A stretch of DNA of 64,000 bases, from NCBI RefSeq assembly GCF_051020955.1, contig NC_135013.1:45079087-45143086 (forward strand). The letters run 5' to 3'. The stretch comes from Megalopta genalis. Taxonomy: Eukaryota > Arthropoda > Insecta > Hymenoptera > Halictidae. Position numbers and translations under genes: made by a program. Shown in pieces: positions 23,440 through 34,061 of this stretch (its first letter is position 1; every line of letters starts with the position of its first letter). Below the pieces are notes generated by a model. The model had not been told where the DNA came from and ran no database searches. It was given only the letters and a program-made list of their open reading frames with translations.

Positions 23440-24010
23440 AAATGTTTGAAATGCAAGTCAAGAAGAAGATGGCCAAAACGAAATTAGTGATAACAATGAC
23501 GAAAATGCACCACCTCGTTCCGAAGCATTTGAAGCCTTGAAAACATATCTAAGATGGTTTTAATCGTTTGAGTCCCAGGAGTCATTGGAAAAACACGGTC
23601 GAAATATGCAGAACAGCGCGACAGCTTTTGTCTTAATATGCGTACTATTAGGTTATATAAATATTTCAAGTTTTGTTCAATAAAAATTATTGAGAAGATA
23701 ACAATGAAATACAAAATATGTTAGTTGTATTATTTTCATTGAAAAAAAGCAGTTATGCGATGGATATGCGTCAGTAAAGTTGAGTGCGCTACTTCGACAA
23801 TCTGTGAGTGCACCGTCAGTTGTTCATAGCGTTCGAACGTCCTAGGAATTTTCGACACAAAATCTAAATAGCAGGATCTCGCTGCTTGGGACTCAAACGG
23901 TTAAGCCCGAATGAAATGTAATACTGCAGACTTACTTGTATTGAAGAAATTATGTGACTTGACCGCAAAAGAATTTGAGATGTATAAGTTTAATTTCGTT
24001 CATATAAAGA
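23440..24010 (+). pseudogene. Tigger/pogo-type transposase C-terminal relic, split by a TTAA element
   Basis: Left part (about 23444-23559) encodes an acidic linker rich in Asp, Glu and Asn, then a helix ending 'SEAFEALKTYLRWF'. The frame reaches 'ttttaa' at 23560. After the TTAA element ends at 23904, a matching frame resumes with 'ARMKCNTADLLVLKKLCDL'. In Tigger/pogo-like proteins of the IS630-Tc1-mariner superfamily, from memory, an acidic stretch followed by an 'EALxxLxxxxxWxE..xEC....LL.LK.LRDLAA' tail is the normal C-terminus, so both halves fit in order. No catalytic domain remains in the window. Confidence 0.55.
23560..23904. mobile_element. TTAA-flanked MITE (piggyBac-like), 345 bp
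   Basis: TTAA at 23560-23563 and at 23901-23904. The ends are inverted: 'ttaatcgtttgagtccca' on the left, and 'ttaaccgtttgagtccca' reading in from the right. The interior has no transposase. It sits inside the Tigger-like relic, whose reading frame resumes on the far side, which supports a clean TTAA insertion. Assignment to piggyBac-like elements rests on the TTAA duplication. Confidence 0.75.
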
Positions 24011-24035
24011 TGGAAGATTGAGAAATATATATATA

Positions 24036-24254
24036 AATGCATACAAATTGTACACGATCAAGAAAAAAATATATATATTTTTATATATATATACAAAATA
24101 AAAATATAATATAATAAAATATAAAAAATATAAAATATAAAATATAATATAATAAAATATAAAATATAATATAATAAAATATAAAAAATATAAAATATAA
24201 TATAATAAAAAAATATATATTTTTTTTTTTGATCGTGTACAATTTGTATGCATT
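24036..24254. mobile_element. Foldback with AT minisatellite core
   Basis: Inverted ends of nearly 40 bp: 'aatgcatacaaattgtacac' followed by 'gatcaa' and an A-run on the left, exactly mirrored on the right ('ttgatcgtgtacaatttgta'). The core is an irregular minisatellite of 'ataaaatataaaatataat' steps. Frames through it are low-complexity Tyr/Ile/Phe runs, not genes. Confidence 0.7.
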
Positions 24255-24479
24255 TTATTTCATTTTGTCCTGGTTATTAATTGAAATTATATGTTAAACG
24301 CATGTTATTCTATTATATGAGAAAACTCTGTCTTTTTTATAACACTTTTAACACTTTTTTATGCTACTGTGATCGGCTCCACTAACCTTTCCACCTCCAC
24401 TAACTTTTCAATCGATATCTCCTTAAATAATTGTTTCGGTGAAACTCATTTTTTGAAAATACGCGTAATTCCCAACACG

Positions 24480-24780
24480 ATTAACGTGCCATAAACTTGG
24501 AGACGCGAAGCAACAGTTAACAGGTCCGTGAGACGCTCAACCCCCTTGGGTCTGGTCTCTTTGCGGATGAACGCGGCAGTAGATTTTCACACCCTCGTGC
24601 GGCGTGATGGGCAGTGGCTTTTACTTTACAAAACGGCTGCCCCGCGAAGGATAGCCAGCACCATGATTTATCATCTTGACTGCTGTTTCCTCAGGTTACT
24701 TTTATGTACGGGGGATCTGGGCCAATTGAAACGTGACTTCACTCACCCGTCTAATTAAAAGAGAGCTCAGGCAGATTAAT
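24480..24780. other. GC-richer island 4
   Basis: Short island with raised GC. A 76-codon frame (24528-24758) matches no known protein. It contains the palindrome 'atgatttatcat'. Candidate regulatory island only. Confidence 0.4.
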
Positions 24781-26751
24781 ACCATGTCCCATCTGTCAAA
24801 AACGGGGAAGTTTAATAAGTAGAAACTATGTTTGTCAATGAGTATACAATTTGCAATTTAACTACAAATTACACTCTATTTGTTAATTACCAGACACTTT
24901 GTATTGAGGAATGAGAATTTTAGATCGTTCATGAAATAGATTCTAACATTTAATTGTGTTTTCCGAATCAGTTTGCAAGATAGAATGAACAAATTGATTA
25001 ATGAACGATTAATTATAACCTTAGTATTAACGACCTTTATCATTGCTAGAATGAAGCTCTTTATGCAAAATCCTATTTTTGCAGATTATTTTACAAAATT
25101 CGGAATAAGGAGAAAATTTATTACCTCAAGCCAACGGTTCTCTGTTATCAACATAAAATGGAATAGTATCATTAACTTTAGTTAAGTTAAATATTTTCTT
25201 GTATTTTGCAAACCCAGAAATGCCATAAATGCATAGAAATCCTCCGTCTCGTTGTTACAAACAGTTGTAATAATCAAACAACCATGTTTAGAACATCTTA
25301 TTAATTTCTTAATCGGTTTCGTATTTTTAGTATTGTTTAATTTATATTTATTATTATTTAATGCAAGAATGTGAGTGACGCCATCATTTCTATAGAATTT
25401 CCTTGGTTCTAATCAATTAATAAATAATTGTCTCTGAAGTGTATAAAATTCTTGATACTTATAGATATTTAAAATTTGCAAGTACATCAATTTTTATGGT
25501 GACAATACTCGCAGGTATGTACAACTAATTTAATTTAATCAATTCTAATTTTATCAAATTTAATTTTAATCAACCGATTTCTTTTTTTGTTTTCTTATCT
25601 CTTATAAATATCAACTGATGTTTTATCGTCATGTTAATATGAAAAGAGTATTAAACGTTGAAATATGCAAGATATTTATATTATAAGTGTTATACAAGCT
25701 AATATTTGCGATCTTCTTGACCTTTGTACATTCCTCAGAAATGGTTGAAATATCCTCCAGCAGCTTTCATCCACTTCTATTATCTGTTTAAATTTCATGG
25801 ATTTTATTTGATTCAAAATTCATCAAACTGCAACACAATCTGAGAGAAACAAAAAATATTACTTTTGTGATTACAGTATTTTATTATAAGAAGCATATAG
25901 GAAATTTCTATTAAAAAAACTAATATAATTTAAATTTACAATGAAAATTCATTGCAATTAAATTACATATTAAAAATCTATTATATAATAATTGGTCTGA
26001 CTCCTGTTAAAAATCAATTACAATAAATTTTTAGTAAAAATTTATTACAATTAATAACGAAGGGAACGGTATAGGAGTAAAATATATTATAAAGAAGCAG
26101 AAAAACGTAGAAAAATTAGAGATCAATGAGGATGAAATGAACCAATATTAGATGGAACACCTGGAAAAGGTTTTAATTGCCACTTTTTCAAATCTTAACG
26201 AGAATTAATAGTACGGAACGATTATTCAAACTTGATCGGCTGTTGTGAAATTTTCAATAATACGTGAACAGGGATTGCCAATTGCCGTTTTAAATCCGAT
26301 ACACAGCAGGTAATTTCATTTCTGTGTTCAATATGGAAAATATTTATCTTTACAAAATTGCATAACTTTTGTTTGGAACGTATTTTAAAATTTTCCATGT
26401 ACCAAAAGTTATAACGGTTTAGAGTGTCCACACTAGGAATGCATGCTATGACGGTAAACCCCTTTGTTTTCACGTGGGTCACAACATATTTCAATTTGAA
26501 CAAAATCCCAAACATCGAGTGCAACAGTGATCGATTTGACGTGGAATGGCTCATACAGTATACACGATCAGAAACGGACACATACAATATTTTACACGAA
26601 AATCGATAGTTCTAATGATACGGGTACACGTTTTTTACACTGCGATTGATTAGTGAAATTTAGTCGAGTTTAAAATGATAAAGAACATCGTTCTTCTTTT
26701 TTAATTTATTAGTGCATTGTTTGCGGCAGTTTAAAGTGCCAGAGAAACAGT
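24781..26751. other. AT-rich unassigned stretch
   Basis: About 2 kb without recognised features. The longest frame is 121 codons on the minus strand (26222-26587); it resembles no family known to me and its codon use looks like chance. Confidence 0.45.
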
Positions 26752-26950
26752 GATAATTATACCGCGGATCTTTATGCAAAATCGAAACTTCATGTTTTAA
26801 ATGCATAAAGTAGGAGTTACATAACAATGTATTTCTGCTTTTAACAGCATTAATACACTGAATACAATATAACAGCATTTTAAAATTCTTCCAATGTATT
26901 TTTCGGTTATCCATTTTGGCCATAAGTGCATAAAATCTGCAATCTAATAA
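26752..26950. mobile_element. Degenerate foldback, family R3, copy 1
   Basis: The left end 'accgcggatctttatgcaaa' pairs loosely with the right end 'tgcataaaatctgcaatcta'. Lone ends of the same family appear at about 19597, 22193 and 49930. Confidence 0.5.
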
Positions 26951-28593
26951 CTAAATATACATAAATTATAATTTCCAAAAGTTGAACAAATGCACTTTGT
27001 ATGTCTATTAGTATTATTACTAATTAGCATTATTAGTACAATCATTGCTTACTATCATTTTGTGTAAATTTGAGGATGAATTCGGAGTGTAAAGTCTGTA
27101 ATATATAATTATTATCACAATAACAACGAATTTCCGTATTCAAAAGCAGTTTAATAATTGAAATAGCCTCAATATCAATAAATTATAACATAAAGAATTA
27201 ATCAAATGATATTGACAAAATGTCAATTCAAAATGAAAATGACGTAATAGTGAAAAAATAAGACATCATTATACCAATAAAAATATTGTTATAAAAATAT
27301 TTTCTAATGTTACATATAATCCATGGCAACCTGTTGCTATAACAAAATTGTATCATTAAAAGCGAAAGAAACTTCATAATATGCAATTATTTATAATATA
27401 ATAGAATTGTTTGTTAAATATAACAATTAATTTCCGATATCATCATTATCATCATTATAAATACATATTTAATTATTAATACTTCAAACCAAATTGATTA
27501 TTTAGCAAATATGGGATTGTTACGTGTACACATGTTCGATATTACTAATCATTATTTTCTGAATTCTTACTAAACATTGTTTAATGAAATTAGAAATTAT
27601 TCTTAGTTCTCCTATATCGGGATTACATGAGATGAAACTAATACAAAGCTTCTCGTGAAAACCTTTGAGAAGCTTTGTTTCTAATACAATACGTTTGTTC
27701 TCATAATCTGGGTGTTTCTTTTTCTCTACTTTCGCTAACAATAAAATAAACAATAACGCTAACAATGAAATAAATAATAGAAGCATGAATAAATATGGTT
27801 TTACATATGTTTTGTACGCATATAAAAGATAAAGAAAACAAGAAATTACATTTTTCTTTTCTACGAATTTCCACACGTAGCCATGATAATAGTGTTTTCT
27901 CACGGTAAAAAGCCTATTATACAATGCTTTCAACTATGCTGGACATGTACTCGTATGTGTGGAGTCGGTATTCCGTCACGGCTATGGCTATTGCGCACCG
28001 ATACGCGCGTTCACCCATAAAAATCGACCTTTTATAAGCGCCTTGCGAGCGTTTCGCCCGTGCATTACAGATGTGGGAATGCGTTTTTTGGTATGAAATG
28101 GCTTGCACGCCTTTCGACACAGGTGCGCCCCGACGTAACATCTAAAATGAATTAGGGATATGGTTCTAATAAAAAAACCTGTACACTCTCGTTTCGTCTA
28201 TTTCCTATCCATTTTGTACTATTGTATTTTCCATACTTCAATAATTTGCGAGCTGCAGACAGATAGTGTGTCGATTCGAACGTGTAATCGATAGCCTCCA
28301 CTATCGATGTGTCAATAGATTTATTGTGGTCCGGCTTCAGTATGATACGTCGTGTTGTTACAAAGAATGTCTCACGATCTTTATAAGCAGTAAAGTATTA
28401 ACGTTAAGCTCCTTCCGAACCTCAACGAAAGTGATCTGGACTATGAAAAGAAAAGTGTGTATTTTCTATGAGAAATGTTTTTTAGAATGACAATTATCCA
28501 ATTGGTAACAGGAATGCCTGTAAACTAATCGTGTAATATAAAACTAATTTGTTTGTAAAATTACTTGAACTATACGCACCATTTATAACACGC
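26951..28593. other. AT-rich unassigned stretch with one membrane-like frame
   Basis: A minus-strand frame at 27520-27933 (137 codons, opened only by TTG straight after a stop) contains a hydrophobic run 'PYLFMLLLFISLLALLFILL' like a membrane segment, then a Lys/Glu-rich stretch. No ATG start, no homology recognised; probably chance. A hairpin with 12 bp stems ('acaaagcttctc' and its complement) lies at 27635-27671. The patch 27930-28140 is GC-richer. Confidence 0.35.
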
Positions 28594-28880
28594 CATTACC
28601 AGACTTACGGATCTTTATTCGAAATAAAAATTGTCTACACCAATTCTGCACAACAAGAGTTTTATGATGATTATACTTCTTTTATCGATAGTTTCAATAA
28701 ATTTAAAACAGTGTAACAAAATTCGTACGTTCTTCCTGATGCTATATTTTCCTGTTATTAGGTCTAGTTATTATTCATTTTTAAAACTATCAAAGGAAGA
28801 AATACATTTTCATTCAACTTCTGTTCTTCTCAATTGATTTTGAAAATTTTTATTTTACATAAAGATCCACGGTCTAATCA
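28594..28880. mobile_element. Foldback, family R3, copy 2
   Basis: The left end 'acggatctttattcgaaata' is answered by 'tacataaagatccacggtct' at the right. The halves also match around 'caataaattt'. About 287 bp, noncoding. Confidence 0.6.
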
Positions 28881-29055
28881 TAATATTTTCATATCTTTCC
28901 ATGTCTTGCAAATGTCATTTTATACAAATTTATCGATTTTATTAAGTGTTCATTCCATTGATCGTATCGCAAAATTTTTTACTAACTTTTATATTACGAT
29001 TTTAATCTTTTATTGTCCACGTTTTATAAGTCAGTATAGAAGATTTATATATATA

Positions 29056-29637
29056 TTGGGTTGGCAACTAAGTAATGGCCGATTCCAGTTATAGATGTCT
29101 CTCACTCCCATTTTTATGATATCCGTAAATGTTATATTATAAAATTATTATTATTATTATTATGTTATTTTTTATCATCCGTGAATGTTAGCAACTGGAC
29201 AAATTGAATGCAGCGGTCAAGGAAAAGCGACCAGAATTGGTCAATCGTAAAGGTGTCATTTTCCAGCAGGACAATGCTAGGCCGCACACGTCTTTGTCCA
29301 CTCGGCAAAAATTGATGGATATTGGTTGCGAATCGATGTTACACCCACCATATAGCCCCGATCTCGCGCCATCGGATTACCACTTATTTCGATCCCTGGA
29401 CAACTCCCTTTGTGGTAAAACTTTTAATGACGATGACGCTGTAAAATCTCACTTAACTCAGTTTCTGGCCGAAAAGGATCAGACTTTCTACGAGCGCGGA
29501 ATTTTCAAGTTGTCAGAGAGGTGGCTAAAGGTCATCGAACAAAATGGAAAATACATTACAGATTAAACTTCGTTCCCAGTAAAAAAAAATTTTTTATTCC
29601 ATTGAACAAATCGGCAATTACTTAGTTGCCAACCCAA
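29056..29637 (+). mobile_element. Internally deleted mariner element, copy 1
   Basis: The inverted ends are 'ttgggttggcaactaagtaa' on the left and its complement on the right. A 5' leader with an (att)n run leads straight into the C-terminal third of a mariner transposase, so the region coding for the N-terminal HTH and the first catalytic Asp is deleted. Left flank is TA, but the right flank ('cctca') is not, so the target duplication is mutated or the end rearranged. A second copy with the same deletion lies at 52328. Confidence 0.92.
29192..29566 (+). pseudogene. Mariner transposase C-terminal fragment
   Basis: The open frame follows a TAG at 29189 and starts 'QLDKLNAAVKEKRPE', with no proper ATG. 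It retains two of the three catalytic aspartates of the mariner D,D34D triad: the Asp of 'QQDNARPH' (codon 29270-29272) and that of 'APSDYHLF' (29375-29377), 34 residues apart as expected. It ends 'EQNGKYITD' before the right inverted repeat. An intact mariner transposase is about 345 residues, so roughly two thirds are missing. Not functional alone. Confidence 0.92.
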
Positions 29638-31038
29638 CCTCAAGATATAAATTAATAATGAAATCATAATTTTTAAAATGGTTGAATTTTCTCTGATGCG
29701 TGAAGTGAGAGTTCAAAATCACAGGATAATAAGAGGCTGAATAAAACAGTATGTGATTACACACAAATAAAGCAAGTTACGGTTAATATAACCGTAATTT
29801 TGTCTTCGGTGTTAATATGTGGTTTAAAGAGTTAGAAACAGCACCTGTAAAATTGCACTACTTTCTTCGTGAAATTGAAACAAAAATCGTTTTGTTGTGC
29901 TTACAAAACTGTATACAAAACTTCTTTCTCATTTTAAATTTTAAATTAAATTTAAAATGATGTTGAATTCAAAAAGAATTTTATTTATACAGTTCTGTAA
30001 ACACATCAGATCGATGCAGCAGCATTTGTTTTAACTTTTTCTGAAATATCGTTTGCTGTTATTGAGATATTTCACGGAGAAGAAAATACTTGGAACTTCT
30101 CCAAGGACTGCTTTCATCTCTTTAAACTGCGTGTCAGTATAAAAAAGATACGATTATATTAAGTATAATTTATTCTACTTTTATGCAAAGTTTCATAACT
30201 TTAGTTACTAATTGATTGAAGCTATGATCAATTTCTTTGTACAATACCATTCACTGGAATATTACTGTTCATTCGTTGATCGTTCGACGTATTTTCTACA
30301 AAATCTTACTATTACATTTCAAGAAAGCTGTATCTATCAAAAAATGCTAGTATTGCGAAGAGGAAAATATTAACATACAATTAATGGTAAAACAGCTCGC
30401 TTACAATAATATCATTCAAAGGATCGAATAATAATTATTTGAACAAACATGCAACTCGAATGTTCATTAACTGGATAGGTCACTCTACCCTAATTTGTGT
30501 TTCACTCGGAGGCAACCTCAAATTGGCTTTAATCTAATAACGAAGGAGTAATTCAACTGGTGCATTTGTGCTACTCCCTGGTCCAACGGAGAAAGATAGG
30601 AACGAACGTCAAAGAGCTGACCCGTATACGTCTGGGAAGGTTAACAATACCCTTTCTTTTAAAATTGCGCAAAACACAGAGGAATTTCGTCCGGTTGGTT
30701 GGAGTTGGAAAAGACAGCTCGGGCAGAAACGAGAGGAGAGTTGAGAGTCACTGGAACGTGGAATCGGAAAAATTGTGCCGAGTATGCAAAGTAGGAGACC
30801 TCGTGATCTGATTTAAGATGCGTCGTACCACTATAATGAGCCATGAAACGGGCATATCAATCCCATATTGGCCACTCACAAAATATATTAGTGTTAAAAC
30901 ACTGAGCTCTAAAAATGACTATACCTTGTTCGTTTTTATACTGTATGTTTTACTGCGAATTGTACTAAAAAATCCAAGTTTCCGTAGAGAATCAGATTAT
31001 GCGTCAGACATGTATAATGGAAAAATGGGGCAATATAA
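29638..31038. other. AT-rich unassigned stretch
   Basis: About 1.4 kb with no feature recognised apart from a slightly GC-richer segment at 30540-30830, whose 83-codon frame matches nothing I know. The end (about 30940-31038) may contain decayed upstream coding sequence of the next element. Confidence 0.4.
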
Positions 31039-31662
31039 AATGGGCAATATAATAATGCTTGTTCAGGCCAAAATCGCGACATTAAAGTAGCATTGACATG
31101 GCTGAAAATTGCCCAGTCATCGAATAATAATATTGAAACGATAGACCACAAATTTTTGGTATCGGGTCATTCCTTTCTACCGAATGACCGTGATTTTGGT
31201 TTGATAGAGATGAAAATAAAAAAAGCAAATTACTTATACAATCCTGAACATTACTATGAATTGATCGAAAATTGTAGAAAAAGAAATACATTTTCGATCA
31301 AACGAATGTCGCAGCCGGATTTTATTTCAACGAAATCACTTGAAAAATCAATAACAAGGAGAGTAAAAAATACCGCGGGCGAATCTGTCTCTTGGCTAAA
31401 AATTCAATGGATGAGATTCTTGAAAAATGAACCTTATAAAATGTTTTATAAGACTTCTTTAGATGATTCTGAATTCCAAGTTTTGGATCTTTCACCTAAA
31501 AGAGGAAGACCAAAAATATACGAAAATATTCAATTACTTCCATTATACAACACCACTAGACCAGTAACGGAAGAAAAACATAAAGATCTTATGTGTTTAC
31601 TACCATACATCCCTCCAGTTTTTCAGGAACATTTTAAAAATCTTAAAAACTCGAAATTATGA
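31039..31662 (+). pseudogene. Transposase-like protein (DUF7869-like, from memory), 5'-truncated
   Basis: The frame opens after a TAA at 31036 and runs to 31662. From the 5' end it shows 'ACSGQNRDIKVALTWLKI', then 'LVSGHSFLPNDRDFGLIE' (His codon 31168-31170, Asp codons 31186 and 31192, Glu 31207), a basic middle, 'SWLKIQWMRFLKNEPYKMFY', and 'LDLSPKRGRPK', whose RGRP core is an AT-hook. The C-x-G-Q-N-R block and the H..D.D..IE block recall the arthropod transposon-associated proteins I know as DUF7869, probably RNase H-like nucleases; I could not check this. There is no start codon, and upstream coding sequence is frameshifted or lost. A related C-terminus is at 46841. Confidence 0.6.
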
Positions 31663-31740
31663 TAAAAATGGATTACTTTTTAAAAATGATTAATAAATGT
31701 TTATGAATTATTTCGTTAAAGTTGTTGTTTCAAATGGACC

Positions 31741-31883
31741 GTTTATTTTGAAAGTGGTACAAGTTCTTTTTTTTAAAGAAATTCAAAATGCCGAATCTGA
31801 GCTTGTATTGTCTAAATACCCCACGCAACGCCACTTACAATTTCTTTCGATGACATTGGACTTACACCACTTTCAAAATAAAC
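31741..31883. repeat. Inverted-repeat pair, family of the 31039 element (143 bp)
   Basis: 'gtttattttgaaagtggtac' at 31741 is mirrored by 'acaccactttcaaaataaac' ending at 31883. The same terminus occurs at 46663, 47368 and 47593, and all lie beside the AT-hook protein fragments. Either the 3' end of the larger element or a small derivative inserted there. Confidence 0.65.
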
Positions 31884-31922
31884 GGCTCAAAAAAAATCAC
31901 AATTTTTTATTACTTTAAGTCA

Positions 31923-31933
31923 ATATATATATA

Positions 31934-31994
<61 letters not shown>
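31923..31994. repeat. (TA)n microsatellite
   Basis: A long run of 'at' dinucleotides with one early interruption, lying between two inverted-repeat pairs. Confidence 0.97.
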
Positions 31995-31996
<2 letters not shown>

Positions 31997-32003
31997 ACAT
32001 TGA

Positions 32004-32230
32004 GTTAATTTTGAAAATGGTCTAAGTCAATTCAAGCTTTAAAAACAACATTTTCCTATGAAATTCACACAAAATTTCATATCTATAATAAATTTCCATT
32101 AATCAAGACTAATAAAATTATAAATTAAAATGTCGCGCATAATGTAAAAATATTTTTTAAGTTATTCAAATGCGATTCATTAAATATCTCGAAACAAAAA
32201 ATATATGACTTAGACCACTTTCATAATTAT
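32004..32230. repeat. Second, degraded inverted-repeat pair
   Basis: 'tttgaaaatggtctaagtca' near 32009 is answered by 'tgacttagaccactttcata' near 32207. This is the 'gaaagtgg..taagtc' terminus again with substitutions. Confidence 0.55.
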
Positions 32231-32279
32231 GGGCACATATATGTACATCCTTCTGACGAATATACTGGTCATAAGTAAT

Positions 32280-32525
32280 TTCATATTTATCGAATAAGAT
32301 ACATCAAATGTTTTTATTGTTGTATTTTGTTTATTTTTGAATACATACATTTAATGTGTCTCATTTCATAAGTATAACATACCCGATAAATTCTTTTATT
32401 TCGTTCATTTTTTAATACAAAAATTTTAATGCCTCATTCGATAAATATAAAGCAAATTATGCCCGAAAACAAGCCAAGGGTACTAGAATTGGTCAGCCCA
32501 CAGTAATCGACTCCACTACCCTAGG
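32280..32525. repeat. Dispersed repeat R4, copy 2
   Basis: An inverted pair ('atttatcgaataaga' near 32287 and 'tcattcgataaatat' near 32433) is followed by the R4 words 'aatataaagcaaattatgcc' and 'cagtaatcgactccactacc' shared with 23090 and 59060. Noncoding. Confidence 0.5.
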
Positions 32526-34061
32526 ACTATAGAGCTGAAATAACACGTGCGGCATTATCTCTTTCAATCAATGGAACTGAAGTAAGTGGTAAATAAATGG
32601 CAAAGGCAAAATGGAAAATACGAGAATGTTTTTATTGCAGGCGGATGCGTGAATACGTTGACCTACAAATGAAAACTGTGGGTCGCATGGCTATTCTGTC
32701 TGCTCCAGTGAGTTTCATATTCTATATTTATTACGGAATAATCGGACTTTTCCTGTATAACGTTGAGCTTCCAAAATCTCGGCTCGCGTAAACTAAATCC
32801 GTTAAACTATATGGGAGGAAATACTCGTATGTTTTATCTTTATCCGAGACGTTGTTTATAAATTTGCAAAAATAAAAACTATTTGCAGTTGGTTACAACG
32901 TCGTTAAAGCTTGCCGCATTACAGAGACTCACTTCGTAGCATTTTATACGTTAATATTATTTAGCATAAATAGCGTTATCTTTTAATATCGCTTGGACTT
33001 TTTCGGGTATCGTCATTCGCCGTTTCACGCAAACACAGCAAAATTCAGTGTATTCCAACGAAATCTCGAATTAGAAATCTCGAAACTTCCATTAGTTTTG
33101 CAATCCTAGTGTTTGCATGCTTACGAGTGTGTACATAATACAAATACACTCCGTTTTGTATTCCTGTATGTTATGTTTTGTATTACTGTTATCAAAACTG
33201 TTTCCATTAGTCCACTATCCTAGTATTCGCAAAAATATGTGGAACATATCTAATATTAGAACGATGCCACGTTAAACAAATGAGATATATCTAAAAAAAT
33301 CTTTTCATAATTATGTCTTCACGTTTGGTATTTATACTCATAAATAAATGTGTCATTCCCCTTTTAAATACATATGAATGGTTCAGAGGTCAATTACTGT
33401 GAGTCCACTTTACTTTGAAAATTAGTTACGCAGTGCAAACACATCTTCATCATAGGATTTTCCGGTCATTAAATCAACACACTCGATTTCATCAGAAATA
33501 AACAATAGATAGCAGCACGGAATGACTAAGCGGAATTTAAAAAATTATGAAAAAGATTATTAAACGATAATATTAATTGTTTTTTCTCTTTAATTATAAT
33601 AAAGATTGTGCTTTGCAGTATTAGTGGCATTGTTATTTTTTCCAGGTAATTTGCAAAATCCTTATTTATTTCAACTTAATGAATTCACACTGATCGACTT
33701 CTGAGCTGTTCATATACTGATTTTCAATTCTACAAACGTAATATTAGCAAACGTATTATTAAGCATCTATTTTTTTAAATCTAGTTGAAATTACAGTAAT
33801 CCATATCTACATCGTAGCAGTATAATTTTGATTAATATATCGACAAGTTAAAATTTCGTGCATCATAATTATACTAAATCGATGAATACAAAATTTTGAT
33901 CTCAAATGCTTCTTCGTTAACAAATCAGGATTAGAATATGTTAAACAATTTGGCACTAGAATTATTAGATCATTGAATTGCTTTCGAATAATTACAAAAA
34001 TGAATTGATTTAGACATCCCGTGACCTTAACCATAAATTTTCAAACAAACAAAGAAACCTT
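32526..34061. other. AT-rich unassigned stretch with splice-like sites
   Basis: No gene recognised. It holds an exon-like segment at 32640-32707 and a zero-length splice-like site near 33646, both described elsewhere. The rest is unremarkable AT-rich DNA. Confidence 0.4.
32640..32707 (+). other. Exon-like segment between good splice signals (speculative)
   Basis: Preceded by 'gtttttattgcag' (strong acceptor form) and followed by 'gtgagt' (strong donor form). The 68 bp between are open in one frame, reading about 'RMREYVDLQMKTVGRMAILS'. No homology recognised. A chance pairing of sites is likely. Confidence 0.2.

Noticed and set aside
23990..24253. Tyr/Phe/Ile-rich 87-codon minus-strand frame as a membrane protein
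   Set aside because: Low-complexity translation of the AT minisatellite inside a foldback.
27635..27671. Hairpin as a microRNA precursor
   Set aside because: The stem is only 12 bp with a ~13 base loop, too short for a typical pre-miRNA.
27520..27933. 137-codon minus-strand frame with a hydrophobic segment as a chemoreceptor or membrane gene
   Set aside because: No ATG start, begins right after a stop, AT-rich codons explain the Leu/Ile/Phe run, and there is no receptor motif.
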